64,000 nt of DNA, taken from positions 22,883,661 through 22,947,660 of the forward strand of contig NC_037254.1 of NCBI RefSeq assembly GCF_000002425.4, given 5' to 3'. Below, in pieces: positions 27,263 through 41,411 of this stretch; within the stretch, counting starts at the first letter, position 1; each line of letters opens with the position of its first letter. Position numbers and translations under genes: made by a program. The stretch comes from Physcomitrium patens (Eukaryota; Streptophyta; Bryopsida; Funariales; Funariaceae). The notes beneath the pieces were generated by a model. That model was not told the origin of the DNA, ran no database searches, and saw only the letters and a list, made by a program, of their open reading frames with translations.

Positions 27263-29317
27263 TGTGAGCTCTAAATTCACCACTCACTAAATTGATGCCA
27301 CACAACAAATTCAAGAGGTGGAATGGAGGGACTCCCAATTGTGAAATTATTGAATTAATTTAATTATGGATGTTTGTAGTTCAATTCAAATTAATGCCTT
27401 CCAAGCAATGATTTTCGACATTAAACTAAAATGTTAAATGAAATTTACTATATAAACATAGTAAAAATAATTAAATAAATTATTACTATTAATTGATCGT
27501 GAGATTAAAAACTTAAATTTGAATTAAAAGTTAAAGTTAAAAGTTAAAGTTAAAAGTTAAATTTTAAAATTTAAAGGCTAAGTTAAAATTTAAAATTCAA
27601 GATTAAGTTTAAGAGTTAAAGTTAAAAGTTAAATTTAAAAATTAAAGTTAAAACTTAAGTTAAAAGTTAAAGTGATAATATTAAAGGTTAAAAACTAAAA
27701 GTTAAAATATATTAGCCAAAAGGTGAAATTTAGAGATTACAAGTCACTATGAAGATAATAGTAAAAATAAAATAAGAGAGGTAAAAGCGAAGGTATCTTG
27801 ACAATACACAAGGATTGAAGGCAGCAACCCCCTTCTACTCCAAGATTTGCCAAAATTTGTAATTAGTTTTGATTTGAATGATTCTTAGCTTGTTGCAAGG
27901 CTAATTTAAAGACGCTCCTGATATAATAAATTTAGTTGCAATCTAATGAATCAGTCATGAGAATTCCTCCTTTGAAGTTGAATGATCCAAACTGCTGTGG
28001 CGACCAACCCTCTTCATTTAGAAATTCACTAAAAATTCAGATTATTTTTAAATCCAACAAAACTTGTGCTTTTCAGAGCTTAACTTATAAATCTTGATGC
28101 TCCTAAAATTTCAAATGTAGGCAATTATCAAGAACTGAGAAATGCCTTTCCAAACTCGATTGATCCAAACTGCAAAGGTAGTTAATTCCCTCGCATTCAA
28201 AAATTCACCAAAAATTCATTCTTACTTTAAATCAACCAAGTATTATCTTGTCAAAAAGTTAACAAAAAAAGCTACATTAATTTGAAATTTTACATTAAAA
28301 CAAAAGAAATTAAGTAACTGATTGAGGAAAATCCGAGGCCCTTGAAACCCTTGGGATATTTGGGAGGCCAAGGGAGCTATCTACATCAATGAAGCATATT
28401 TTAAAACTTAATGACCATCCTTTACAATTCAAAATCCATACATACACAATCACAAGGTTCAAAATGAGATTTAAAATCTAAATAAAATTAAGATTAGGGT
28501 TTTGGCCAAATTTTGGTATGGCTTTGCCCTTTATCCAAAAGAGGAGAGAGAGGGCTTGGAAAACCAAGCCTGTCTTATACAATTGAGTGGAGGCTTGTAA
28601 AAAGGTGGCTACATCTCCACCTTTGATTTTTAAGATTCATAATCTAAATCTACAACCTTCATTCATCTGACAGCCAATCTCGTTACAAAGGCTGATGGAT
28701 CTTGTAAGTGGTCAAGGAAGAATTTTTTGGTAAATCTAACTTCACCATTGTATTCAAAACATCTTTTTAAGCTAAGATTGACTACTCACATGCCTCAATC
28801 CATGCTCAATTATAATTTTTATGGAAGTTTTTACTTACAAGGATCTTGGCAATTTTTTGTAAAATTCTTCAAAAGGAGAATTTCATTGCTTCACTTGTAT
28901 TTTGAAGGAGAGGGTGCTGATCTTTTTTTTTTCACTCTACATGATAAATCCGGTGCCACTATTGCATTAAATTGCTAACTTCACTAAATCTTTTAGAAAA
29001 TTATAATTCTAACTCCTAAATCACGTGACTGATTATAGGTGCATTCATAGTCTTTTAGTCAACCCTCATATTAATGATTAACAAACTCTAAATTATTAAA
29101 CTAACTAAGTTGCTATTTTAATTTTTTAACTCTTATCACTTTTCTAATTAGTCTAATTCAAGGAATTAAGCTATAATTTATACCATCAAAGATTGTAATC
29201 CTAAATATTCTATAAAACTAAATTTTACTTATATGAATTCTAATCTAACATGCTCAATTATCATAAAATAAGAAAATAACAAAAATTTAAATTTTAGAAT
29301 ATAATTGAGAGGTCACA
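27263..29317. mobile_element. 2.05-kb insertion with TGTGA...TCACA ends inside E1
   Basis: The E1 sequence is broken exactly where E2 is continuous (E2 46331-46338). The insert begins TGTGAGCTCTAAATT and ends so that its reverse complement reads TGTGACCTCTCAATT, a near-perfect terminal inverted repeat. It is flanked by AATAT and AATAG; E2 has AATAG at the empty site, so this is probably a 5-bp duplication with one mutation. There are no long terminal repeats and no recognised protein. Inside are AGTTAAA-type repeats (27520-27720) and two related copies of a block of about 90 bp near 27975 and 28160. Confidence 0.7.
27520..27720. repeat. Degenerate AGTTAAA short tandem repeats
   Basis: Irregular array of units such as AAAGTTAAAAGTTAA within the 2.05-kb insert. 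Confidence 0.85.
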
Positions 29318-30379
29318 AATAGAGACCATACAATTGAAATCATGTGCAACACCTAATAAAGGTCCTATTCTCTTTTCAAATTCTTCATCTTGTTTTATAA
29401 TAGATATATGTTTAAGACCTAAAAATTACAAAATCTTTACAATATTAGATTTAAGAGCTAGAGGCTATTTTATAAATAAAGATTTATCAAAAAATAAGAA
29501 ATATTTTTAATCAAAAAAACTAAATCTATAGATGTAGAAATCATAGATGGTCATTTATTATCTTACAAAGATGTTATATACAAAAAAAATTCTTTTAGAT
29601 GTAAAAATTAAAAATCATAACAAAGTAATAATATTTAATGTGATAAAATCTTCTTTTAATTTAATTATTTTAAGGTTATTATATTTAAAAAAATATAATC
29701 TTCAAATATATTAAATTTTTCATAACTTTAATTATTTTAGTAGTTTAATTCAAAATTCCATTAATCAAGCAAAAATATATAAGTCTAGTACATCCAAATC
29801 CTTATTGGTAGGTGCAAGAGCTTACATACATACTAAAAAAAGTAGTCATCTTTTTCTATATATGCCACATTCATTTTTGATGGTAAAAAGATATCAAATG
29901 ATATTTCTAGCCAATATTAAGATTTTTAAGACATTTTTGAAAAGAAAATTGCACATATTATTTCTGAGTATCAATCTTATAATTGCTCAATTGATCTTTG
30001 AGAAGAAGCTCAACCATCATTTGGACCAATCTACAACTTATTGCAAAATTAGTTGGGTGCATTAAAGGAATACATTGATGAAAATTTGGCTAAAAACTTC
30101 ATATGTCATTTGAAATCTCCAACATATTCTTCTATCTTATTTATGAAAAAAATGATGGATATCTATGGATGTGCATAGATTATCGAGGACTTAATAAGAT
30201 CACCATAAAAAATAGATATCTTCTACTTCTAATTTCAAGATTTTTTGACTAATTCAATGAAGCAAAGATTTATACAAAAATATATTTATAAGGAAGATAT
30301 AATCTAGTCCACATTAAAAAAAAGAGATGAATAGAAGACTATTTTTTGAACTAGGTATAGACATTTTGAATATAATATT

Positions 30380-30679
30380 ATGCCTTTTGGACTCACAAAT
30401 GCAGTAGCCACTTTTTCATGTCCTATGAATGATATTTTTTTTGAGATTCTTGATGATTTTGTAGTCTTCTATTTAGATAACATTCTAATCTACTCTAAAA
30501 ATATAGAAGAATATGAACTTCATGTTTGTCAATTATTACAAAATCTTAAAGATGTAAGATTATATGCTAAGATAGAAAAATATATATTCTACACTACTCA
30601 AGTTGACTTTTTAGAATACATCATTTTTAATGAAGGTCTAATGATTGATTCAAAGAAGGTTCAAACTATCATAGATTAG
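30380..30679 (+). pseudogene. E1 reverse transcriptase fragment
   Basis: Open stretch retaining MPFGLTNA, FVVFYLDNILIYSKN (the catalytic YLDD now reads YLDN) and the following helix. It aligns with E3 pol around residue 378. It stops at a TAG where tryptophan stands in E2 and E3. Confidence 0.9.
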
Positions 30680-32229
30680 AAGATTTCAAAAACAATAAAA
30701 GATAAATAATACTTTTAAAACTTCATCAATTACTACCAAATCTTCATTAAGTTTTTTTTTCAAACTGTAGCTTGACTTACACGTTTGACTTGTAAAGACA
30801 AATTCAAGTAGAACAAAGAAGCTGAAATAACTTTTGAAGCCTTGAAGTCAATATTAATTTTTGTACCAATCTTATATTGCATCAATTTTTTCAAGGCATT
30901 TTTCATGGAAACAAATACATCAAACTTTGCTGTAAGTGCCATTTTATCACAAATGGGAGCAAATAAAAAATTCAACCTAATAGCTTTTTATTCTAAGAAA
31001 TTTTTAACAATTGAGATTAATTATGAAATCTATGACAAAGAACTTCTTGCAATCATAGATTCATTTCAAGAATGGCATCATTATTTAGAAGGCACCTTGA
31101 GTCCAATTATTGTATATACAAATTATAAGAATCTTAAGTACTTCATGTTAGTATATGTTTTGAATCATTGCTAAACTCATTGAAGTATGTCTTTATCAAG
31201 ATTTGATTACAAAATCACTTATCAATTTGAAAAAAATAAGATTTCCTAGATGTTCTTTTTAGATATTCTTATCTTATATCAAAAAAAAAAAAAAAAATGT
31301 ATCTTTTGATCAAAAAAGAATAATTGTCTTGAAGTTGGAATATTTTCACATTAGAACAATAAAATCAACATTGACTATTGATTCAACCTTTGTCAAAATA
31401 ATCCAATCAAGTATGTTATTTGATTCTTTTATTTATAATATTAAAAATAATTCTTCTAAATCTCATGATATTTGTAAGTTCAAATTTAAAAATAATCTAC
31501 TAAATTTTGAAAAATAATTATACATTCTTAAAATTACGTATTTTTTTAAGCTTGTCATGATTTTTTAACAGCGGGATATTTTAGATACAACAAGACTTAA
31601 GACCTAATATCTAGAGATTTTTGGTGGCCTCAATGTAGAAGGTAGTCAAAGACTTTTTATAATTATGTGATATTTTTTTAAGATCCAAAATTCCTCATCA
31701 TTGACTTTATGGATTTTTTTAGCCATCACCTATTTTGGAATAACCATGGACTTTCGTTTCTATGGATTTCATTATGGTTCTTCTTGTCTGAGGTTTGTAT
31801 GATTCTATATTTAAGATAATAGATCATTTTATTAAGATTTTATAATTTTTATCATGTACAAAATCTATCACAAGTAAAAAAATGGCTAAGTTTTTTTTTT
31901 GACAACATCTATTTATATCATAGATTGTCTAAAGATTTATATTAATCAAAAATTCAAAATAGAAGAAATCTTAGATTTAAGGCAATGCCAAAATAGATTA
32001 GAATATCTTATTAATTGGCATAGATATGATATTAATAAATGTATATGGAAGCCAACAAAGAATCTTACAAATATAACAAAGAAGATTAAAGCTTATCATT
32101 AATGATATCTATCAAAACTAAGATATAGAATAAAAAAATCTTTACTATAAAAGAAAAAATATTCAAAGAAGATAGCATTCTACCTTTTAGTCTTATTTAT
32201 AACTTTTTTATATTTTTGATGCTAAAAAG

Positions 32230-32658
32230 ATAGAAAAAAAACAACCAATAGATTCAATTCAGGAGCTATTACTTGTTGACTTATTAAAATGAGATATTGT
32301 GATTGTAACTTTCAACTTTCAAGATAATGTAATTGAAATGAAGATCCTCAAGAATGATATGTCTTTTTTTGAATAGATAGCAAGATACAACATGTTTAAT
32401 ATCACAACCTTGGAAAAGACTTTTGATGCTTGGTAATTTTATTAGAAATAAAAAAAAACTCCTAATATAGTTTCAAATATTTTAATTAAAAAAAATTATG
32501 AAGGCTACAAAATAAATTAAATAATAAGGTGGTATTTCCATCTTTATATGAAATACTATCAATGGCTAAGAGGACTTATCAACCATCTTCAAAGAAAATA
32601 AAGATCAAAATATCTAGAAAATATAATTTTTTGTATCTCGAATTTCTTCAACATATGA
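32230..32658 (+). pseudogene. E1 copy of the third retrotransposon ORF
   Basis: The frame ends with YYQWLRGLINHL...stop, aligned with E2 GHY-WLRGPINHL and E3 GHYRWLQGPMNHL. Many stops; the final TGA is at the same place as in E2. Confidence 0.75.
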
Positions 32659-32699
32659 TGACTATTCTTTGTAGAATTAATCTCTAAAAGGAATAATAG

Positions 32700-33222
32700 T
32701 GTTACAAATATATATATTTATTTGAATAATTACTCAAATAATTAAATAGAAGTAGATAAAAGTAGATTTATTTTATAATATTTTTTAGAATAGCTTTTTA
32801 GAAGCTTCATAGATGCTACTTTAACTTTATATGTATTTGAGGTTGAAAGATATATTCAAAACTTGATCAACAAGTTAACCACATGTAGCTACTTATGGAA
32901 CAAGCTAACTATGTAGTATTCATATACAAAACTTATAAGTTAAGATATGTATTCTGCAAAGTCAACATGTTTTAGAGGTACTATAAAATATTTTCATGTA
33001 ATTCTTAGTTAAATAGTATATATAGAGACAAGAGTGAAGCCTTCTTCATTCTTACCAATATCTTTCTAGTCTTTAGTCTCATTTTAAGACTTTCTAGTCT
33101 TCTTGTCTTTAGCAATAACCATTGTAGTTTAATACTACATCATCTTTGATTGAATTTTTATTCTTTTTGAGTAATAAAAGAGTATATTGACCTTTTAGTT
33201 CTTTAAGGTTCATGTTCTTAAT
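32700..33222 (+). repeat. E1 3' LTR
   Basis: Starts TGTTACA after a purine-rich stretch. It contains TAGTATATATAGAG followed by the decayed hairpin region at 33027-33056 and the GTCTTTAGCAATAACCATT block. The terminus near 33222 has lost its TGACA. Confidence 0.75.
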
Positions 33223-33234
33223 AAGAAGTCATTT

Positions 33235-36200
33235 TAAAATAAATTTATATTTTTGAAGATAACATTGATGAAACTCCTATATCTTTGTAGCACATTAATT
33301 AGATTTTTTGCTAATTTCTAAATATGTCCATTGATATTGTAGCTATGCCAATGAATAAATTATTCATATTTATCTCTTATATGCCAAAAATCAAGGAATA
33401 TTTCCACCTCATATTCTTCATGATTGTTTATTTCAATATAAGGCGGTGATAGTTACATTTTTTTTGAAATAGTTGATTTTGAATAAGACTTTAAAAGAAA
33501 AACATAAAAGACTAGAAGCATCTTTATAGATGTAGATAGTTCCAACTAATAAGCTACTAAATTAATTTTTTTTTTGAATACAAAATGGTCATACTCTTTA
33601 ATTGTTCAACTTATTATAAGGCCAATTAGTCTTGATATTTTGTCAAAAAAGCCATACATTATCTTCAACTTAAAAAGCAAGGAGTTCTTTTCTTAATTCA
33701 TCTAAAGATGCTTTGTAAGAATCATAAGTTGTTATAAATCGAGCTTCAAAGTTGTCAAAAGTTGTAATAATTGTTATATAAGATCTTATGCTATTGAATT
33801 TTTATCGTTTGATGTATCTAAAAAAACAAGCTTTGGATGGTAATCATAATTAGTATAAAATAGTATTTATTAAATTAAAGAATGAAGAATATTATTATAA
33901 GTAATTTCTATGCAAGATAAATATAAGGTCGAATTATATTATTAATAATTAAGAACATTATAGATACTACTCCAAAACTTAATTGACTTATTATATTTGA
34001 CCATTGATTTAAGAGCAAAAGATAGAAGAAAGTTTTATATTGACCTTTAATATCTCAAAAAAGAATTTCTAAAGCTTTGATATAAATTGAGGTCATCAAT
34101 CAAAAATGATGTCATGATATATGCCATGATATCATTATATATATATATATAGTCAAAAAAGAGCCTCGTTATTTTTTCTCTAAAAATTATTTTTTTGTAT
34201 AAGATAAGATGTGCCATCTTTATAAATTGATCCAAAAAAATATAGATAGCATCAATTATAGCTAATGGTAGTAGATTAGTGATGAAATTTATTGATATAA
34301 AAAAACATAGTTACTTCAAAATTGGAAGTGGCTATAAAAGTCTATAAGGGCAATGTTAAGAATTCTTGAATCTTGAATACATGTTATATGAGAGGACAAA
34401 GTCTTTTATTATTTTTTTCATTTGAGGCCACCAAAAATCTCAAGAGATAAGTACCAAAATATCAAAGCTAAAATGTCTTACAGTTGAAAAATTATGACAA
34501 GATTGAAGAACATGAAGTTGTATTGATCTTTCTGGAATATATAACCAATCTTCAAAATACAAAAGATCTTCAACAAACTTGGGCTTGTTATTGTTAGAAA
34601 ATTATTTAATATTATTAATTAATGAATCTTTAGTTGATTAAAAAAACTTATATCAATATATGTAACTATAAAAGTAGCACAAAGATAAAATTATTCTTGC
34701 TTCAAGAAAATGATATATTGCTGATCAAATGTTGCTTTTTTGGCCTTTGGAGTAAGATATGATATCTTTGATAAAGCGCCTGATAGTCCTTGCTACTTTT
34801 CTAGTCAGTATGTAATTACAAAATCAAAATAATATAATAATATATTCCAACGAACTTTGCGGCGATTCAAAATTTGAAATGACATGAAATACTCTAAATT
34901 TTTATGATTTGTATATATAACCATAAGATATGTAGTGTCTTCTAACAAATGACACCATTTTTAAAAAAGAGTCTATAATTGCAAGAAGTTCTTTATTATG
35001 AATTTCATAATTGATGTCTATAGTTGAAAACTTTTTAGAATAGAATACAATTTTATGGAGCTTTCTATCATTTTTCATTTGTAATAGTACCACTTTTAAT
35101 GCAAAGTTAGAAGCATCAATCTCTAAATAGAAGTCCTTCATGAAATTTGGATGTATTAAGAATAGAATTGTAATAAAAACTACCTTCAAATCTTAAAAAG
35201 TTCTTTAAGCTTGAGGTCTACATTCTAATTTGGCTTTAGATATTAACCAAATGAGAAGAGCATCAACTTGAAAATAATTCTTGATAAATATTCAATAGAA
35301 ATCAATAAATTCAAAAGAAACATTATACATTCTATATTATTTTTGGAGTTACTCTCTCCATATAGCTTGAACTTTCTTCAAGTCCATCAATAGATCTTTA
35401 TTGGATATAAAATATCTAAAAAAGTTTATTTTTGGTTTATAGAATATACATATTTTTAATATTTTATATAATATTTTATTTTATAATTTTTGTAAGACTA
35501 ATCTCATGTATTCTTCATATTTTTTAGGAGTCTTAAAATAAATTAAGATGTCATCAAGATAATAGATAATAAAATTATTTAAGTTTTTTTTAAAAAAATC
35601 ATTCATAAAATATTGGAATATAGTTAGAACATTTTTTAATTCAAAAGGCATAATATTATATTTAAAATATCTATAGTTTGTTTAAAATATTGTCTTTTAT
35701 TTATTTTATTTTTTAATTTATATTAAATTATAAGTTCTATAGAAATCTATTTTAAAGTAGATTTTAGCTTGATCGAGTTTTTCTAAAAGCCTTAATATCA
35801 ATGATAATGAAAAATAATTTTTCACCGTTATTTTGTTGAAGTTGCAATAATCAATACACATTTATAAGGATCTATCTTTTTTCTTTATAAAAAATATTAA
35901 AGAACTTATTACAGATTTAAAATGCAAAATAAAATTCTTTGTGAGATTTTTATTAATATAATCTTTCAATTCTAAAAGCTTGTTTTGTAATAGGTTGTAG
36001 ATTAGGCCAAATAGTGGTTGAGTTTTTTCTTGAAGATTGATAGTACAATCATACAATCAATGTTCTTGCAATAAGTCAGTATTCTTCTTTTTGAAGATAT
36101 CTTAAAATTCTTTATACTACTCTAGGATAGTTACTAGTGAGCTTATTTCTTCACAAATTGAACTTGCATTAATGACAAATGGAATTTTCTTCTTAATAGT

Positions 36201-38325
36201 CTTCATAAAAGTCCTTGCTCTAAGAAATAAGGGCTTTATTTTTGATGATTTTTTCATAGGTTTTGACAAAAAAAGTTCTATTAAAAATTCGATCTTATAA
36301 AATCTCCAATCTATAGATAGATTATATCTTTTAAACCATGAAAGTCCTAGAATAATAGGATTGGATAGGATTCTAATATTATTGAATATTATTTTGTTAC
36401 TAGGGACCTCAAATGATATTTTTAATAGTATGGTTTCATGAATAATATTACCTGAAGATAAAAGTTGACCATCAATTATTTTTATATTATATATGTTTTG
36501 ATTTTTGTATTAGAGGAATTTTATGAAGTTTAAAAAATTCTTTATGTAAAAAACAAGAAAATGCTCTTGAATCTAATAAGGTATTTGTTTGAAGTTTTTG
36601 TAGGCTAAAAAATAAAAATTTAATAAAATAATGAATAGATTGGATAGAAAAAGAAGGATCTTGGTGAAATTGAGGTATTGGAATGTCTAGTTGCATGGTC
36701 TTTATTGTGATTGGGCCTCTTTGTTTTTCTGAACAATTATACTTTCAATCATGATTGTAAGTTGTTTCTTTAGATAGTTCTTAGATTTGTAGTCTTTTTT
36801 ATCATAATACACGCGTAGATCTTTTTCAAATTGGTGCTTCTTATCTTTTGCTCAAAAAAATTTGAACTATTTTGCATCAACTTGCATATCTTCAACTTCA
36901 AAGTATAGAAGTAATATATTTGTTGAAGCAACAAAGTACAAATTTTTGGTCCATTGTTTTTTCAAAGTTGACAAGCATTGATCTTGATGGAATTGAAATA
37001 ACTAATTATTTTACTTTATAAATTGGCTTATAGTTTCATTGAGTATTTGAAGATGAGATAATAATAATAATAGGTCTTTTATATTTTCTCTTAGTCATTA
37101 ATAGAATTGGCTCATATGAGCTTGTTCATCATAATTGATATCAGAAGCCAATTATCTAAATTCATATACATAAAATTCCTAATATTTAATAGAAAAGTCG
37201 GATCTTGTTATGTTCTCCAAATACTTCTACAAATGCTTCTAAAAATGCTTCAAAGTTGCTTAAGATTGGAGATTTCTTCTCAAATAAAGAAACAAACTAA
37301 GATAAAGATTATCTTGTGAATACAATTCTAATTAAATCAATTTTAGAATTTTCTATTAGATAGCACTTAAATTGTAGAAAAGTTATCAATTAAATTTAGT
37401 TAATAAATCCTCAAAACTTAAAGCATATGCCATCAATTTTTTTTGAAGACTAATTTGAAGCTCTTTATATTGTTGAATAGGTGAGTTTTCTTGTTGAGGT
37501 ATGAATGGTACTACCCCTTTCAATATAGAAGCTTAAGAAAGTAGTTGCATCATAGGCTAAACTGCTTCAAGTCTTGCATCACTACAAAATCTTATAAAGA
37601 ATCCTTCAATTTTAGTAGTTCTATGAGATAAAGCATTTAGCATGTTTATAATAATATTTTACTAACATCTTCATTTCCAACAATCTTAAAAGAAAAAAAA
37701 AGAGTTTCTAAACAATATCAATTTATAAAAAAAATAATTTGCAACCTCTAAAGCATTCGAATGCCTTGAAGAAAAAGAGTAATCTATTCTCTAGCAAGAA
37801 AGATCAAACTCTAATATTAATAAGATAGCAATTTTGACAAATTGTCATGGATATATTATACAAAAGATCAAGTAAAAAATTAAACAAAAGAGTTTTAAGA
37901 AGAAAGTTAGCATGAATTTGATTAAATCAAATGAATATAAGATCATTACCAAAAAAAATTAATTAGAGCTTCAAAGAATATATTGTCAAGATTGAAGATC
38001 CTCTCAGCCTTGACTCTAATATATATTAGATATTAGGAATTATTTTGAGAAGTTCTCATATTTCTTGATGATAAAATAACCTTAAAAAGCTTCTTAGACA
38101 ACTTAATCATCCTAAAAATTTCTAGAATCTATTAAAATATTTTGAAAACCTTTTATAATCTTTTATAATAATTTTAAAATATTTCTAGAATATTTTATTA
38201 GAATATTTTAAAAATATTTTAAAACCTCTATTGGAATATTTTAAAAATCATTTAGAACCTCCTAGAATTTAATAGATATTTTTAAATTATTTTCAAAATC
38301 TTCTTCTTAGATGTCCATAATAGGT
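33235..38325 (-). mobile_element. E4: decayed chromovirus on the minus strand, 3'-truncated
   Basis: Reading from high to low coordinates: 5' LTR (38325-37843), LTR-PBS spacer, gag (about 37760-36720), protease (LLDS, 36700-36300), reverse transcriptase (about 36100-35200), RNase H (35189-34870), integrase (DQFIKMAH near 34235) and a chromodomain remnant (33450-33250). The 3' UTR, third ORF and 3' LTR are missing; the element is cut close to the end of the E1 3' LTR. The LTR belongs to the E3 subfamily. Numerous stops and a strong C/G loss make it non-functional. Confidence 0.8.
37843..38325 (-). repeat. E4 5' LTR
   Basis: Minus-strand alignment with the E3 LTR: ATGGACAT near the start, repeated TTCTAGAA units, TATATATTAG, the hairpin at 37985-38014, and terminus CATGACA at 37843. 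It is followed by ATTTGTCAAAATTGC, matching the E3 spacer ATTTGTCGAGACTGC. Confidence 0.8.
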
Positions 38326-39717
38326 CTTAAAAATACATTAATTGAGTTTCTATGGGTGATTGATCAAGTATTATTTAGCTTGTTATTTGATAGATGCTAC
38401 ACTGATGATGTTATTATTTTTAGTAGCACCCCATAAGATCATGTGAGAAATTCATAAGTAATATTTGAGCAATTATGATAATAGAAATTATGCTTAAATC
38501 ATGGCAAGTATAAATTCTTTCATGAATGATTATCATACTTAGATTACATGATTATTTTAGAAGGTCTTAATATAGAGCTAACAAAAGTAGATGCCTTGCA
38601 AAAAATCTTGGTATTAAGTGATATTTCATAACTTTGGACTTTTCTAAAGTTGACAAACTACTACCAAATATTTGTTAAAAATTTTATTTTGGTTGTCAGG
38701 TCTTTAATTTTTATTTTAAGCAAGAATCAACCATAAACTTGAGATTGTAAGCAATAACATACATTTGACATATTGAAGCAAAAGTTGGATTTAGCTTGAA
38801 TGCTTTGATGTCCAAATACCATTAGACCTTTTCAATTATACATGGTTAAATTTCATTAGGATTGGAAGTAGTCTTGACATAAAAGAATGATGTGAGATAA
38901 AAATATATCATTGCATTTGCTTCTAAAATCAAAAACAAAGCAAAGTTCAATTATTCATCTCATAAAAAAAAAGCTTTGGTAGAAATTTAAACCATTACTC
39001 TCTTCTACCCTTACTTGTATAGTTAAAAATTTATATTGGTAATTGAACATCATACTTTGAAGTGGCTTATAGAATTAAAGAAGATTATTGATAGGCTTGC
39101 AAATTATCTTTTGTTGTTTCAAGAATACAACTTTGAGGTTGTATATTGAGTAGGTATTACCAATTTGAATGCCAATGAAGTGTTTTGTAATCCAAGTCCT
39201 TCAAAAGAAGACTTAATCAAAGTTTGGTAGTATAGAGATTATAATAGAGAGGTAGTTCTTAGATGGCATGCATCTACATACATGACTTTGATGTCAAATT
39301 CTACAACTGTGGTTCTTAATTAAAATTTAGATGAAGAATTAGACAAGAATCAAGTGATTAACAATGTATGGAAGGAACTTATAGACTTGTATAAGTTTTA
39401 ATAAAGAATATTTTTTCAACTATTTTTAATATAAAAGAGATATAATTAGTTACTAAATAATAAGATTTTATTGGAAGAATAATTTTTTATTTTATATGTG
39501 GCCAGATAGAGCTAGGCTTATAGTTTTAAGACCAAATCAAAGAACATCCTGGATATAACAAGTACATGAAGAGCTTAGAAATTTTGAAGTACACATGATA
39601 TATTCTATGTTACACAATCAATATTGGTGGAGTGGTATATATCAATAAGTAGCCACATATGTTTCTCAATGTAAAGTGTGTGATTGGATTATGTCAAGCT
39701 TTAACACCTTATCACTT

Positions 39718-40464
39718 TGTAGAATAGATATTAGTTCATTTCTATAAGATATTGATAAAATAGACTAATAGTCTATAGAATAGTCAGTTCAGGAGGACGG
39801 ATGATTGATTTAGTTATTAAAAGCGGTTAATTACAAGATTACGGTTAGAATCTAGAAATCATAAGCAATTATATAGGAGTTGTAGAAGTTTGTTGGAGTG
39901 CCAGACTGTGATAGTCATGAGCCGGAGTAAGCTTGATGCTACCTCTTTGTTTCTTTGTTTTATTTGTTGTTGAAGAGTAATGGATAGTTTTTGAATATTG
40001 AGAAGTGAGTCTGTAGAATAAATCAGAGATTGATTTATGAGTTATTGATTATGTAATTGGAGTACTGAGTGATTGAATTATATGAGGAGTTATTGGAAGA
40101 TTATGATTGTTGTTTATTGAGAGCTGTGTGTATTTTGGACAAAGGAAGTTGGTGATTACATAAATTCTAAAAATTGAGATTGATTAGAGTGAAGTTTGTT
40201 ATTTCTGGTATTGGATAGAAATTATGTGTTTTGAGCGGTCTTTTGAGAGTGTAGGATTGCACACTGTTGTTATCAGTTGATGAAGGAGTATTATTACTGG
40301 GAGAAAGCATTGTAGTATTTTTTAGTATTTTAGTGGTTCGGAATACTGTTAATTGTATGACCCTTATGAGCAAAATTCATACATTTAGTCTTTTCCTATG
40401 TTCGAATTCTCCTATACATGTTTATTCTAAAAGGAATTGTAGAATAAGTAAAACAACAATCACA
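39718..40464. mobile_element. 747-bp solo-LTR-like insertion in E5 integrase
   Basis: Begins TGTAGAATAG and ends AACAACAATCACA, with flanking CACTT (39713-39717) and CATTT (40465-40469). Removing the insert and one flank restores the E5 reading ...LSLQLKPLSI... across the junction. TG...CA ends and a 5-bp duplication indicate an LTR. A TATATAGGAG motif near 39876 could be its TATA box. Better explained as a solo LTR (probably copia-type) than as a full element, since no internal genes are present. Confidence 0.75.
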
Positions 40465-41411
40465 CATTTCAATTGAAGCCTTTATCTATCATAGAATTGA
40501 ATTATTATTGATCTTTGGACTTTGCTAGATCACTTGTTGTTACTTCACATAGAGCTAAATATAAATTAGTGATGGTATTATATTTTAGCAAGTTAATTAA
40601 ACTTCTAGCTTTACTACAAAAAAATTTAAAAATGGCAGCTATAGCTTTTTTTGATCATATATTAGCTTGTTTTGGAGCACTTGCTGAAATCTTAACAAAT
40701 TGAGAAAGAGAGTTCTTTAGATCATTTGAAGCTTTATGTACTAAAGCTTTGATAGGTCATTATATTACCTCTAAAAATCATCTTAAGATAGATGACTTAA
40801 CTGCATAGATTGCTCAGATTGTCAAATATGGTTTATAGAAGCGTAGATCATTTCATAGCAACCATCTTCATTGAAACTTGATATTGCTATAGATTACAAT
40901 AGATTATTATTTTAATAGACTAGCATCTTTGGTATCTTATAGTCCTTACCACTTGTTGTATGAAAAAGAACCAATCCTACCAAACTCAATACATAATTAG
41001 CTGGCTTTAGTTGTAGACTTAGATGATCTTAATATTTAGACTTAATGTTTAGACAATCAAGTAGAGTTTTTTAAATAAGCCATGCTTATGGCTATAAAAA
41101 ACTTATCTATTACTCAAAATTGTATTATTTTATGATATACTTATATTTGTAGTAGAGCTTATGGACCTCAATTACAAAGATTTTCTGAAGAAGATTATAT
41201 CTATTTGCAATATGAGGTGCCTATAATACTTGATGTTAAAGTAGGGTGCATAATTCTACATGTACAAGATGTATTACCTAGTGGTATTTTATTATTGAAA
41301 GGTAATAATAGATAAGAAAATTGGAAGCATTCAAAAAATTGTAATCTTTATTATTTATCTATTGATGATTATATACATCTTGAATTGAAAATTGTACCAA
41401 TTTATCTTTTT

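Larger units (their letters stand above)
25690..33222 (+). mobile_element. E1: heavily decayed Ty3/gypsy chromovirus
   Basis: Order of recognisable parts: end of the 5' LTR (25690-25916), gag (about 26330-27262, with a zinc knuckle near 27125-27180), protease (29400-29700), reverse transcriptase (about 29990-30700), RNase H (30842-31180), integrase (31329-31915), chromodomain (31938-32100), third ORF (32230-32658) and 3' LTR (32700-33222). It aligns block by block with E2 but with most C and G lost and dozens of stop codons. Two structural changes are visible: a 2.05-kb insertion between gag and protease, and an internal deletion joining the integrase core directly to the chromodomain near 31920-31940. 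Non-functional. Confidence 0.85.
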
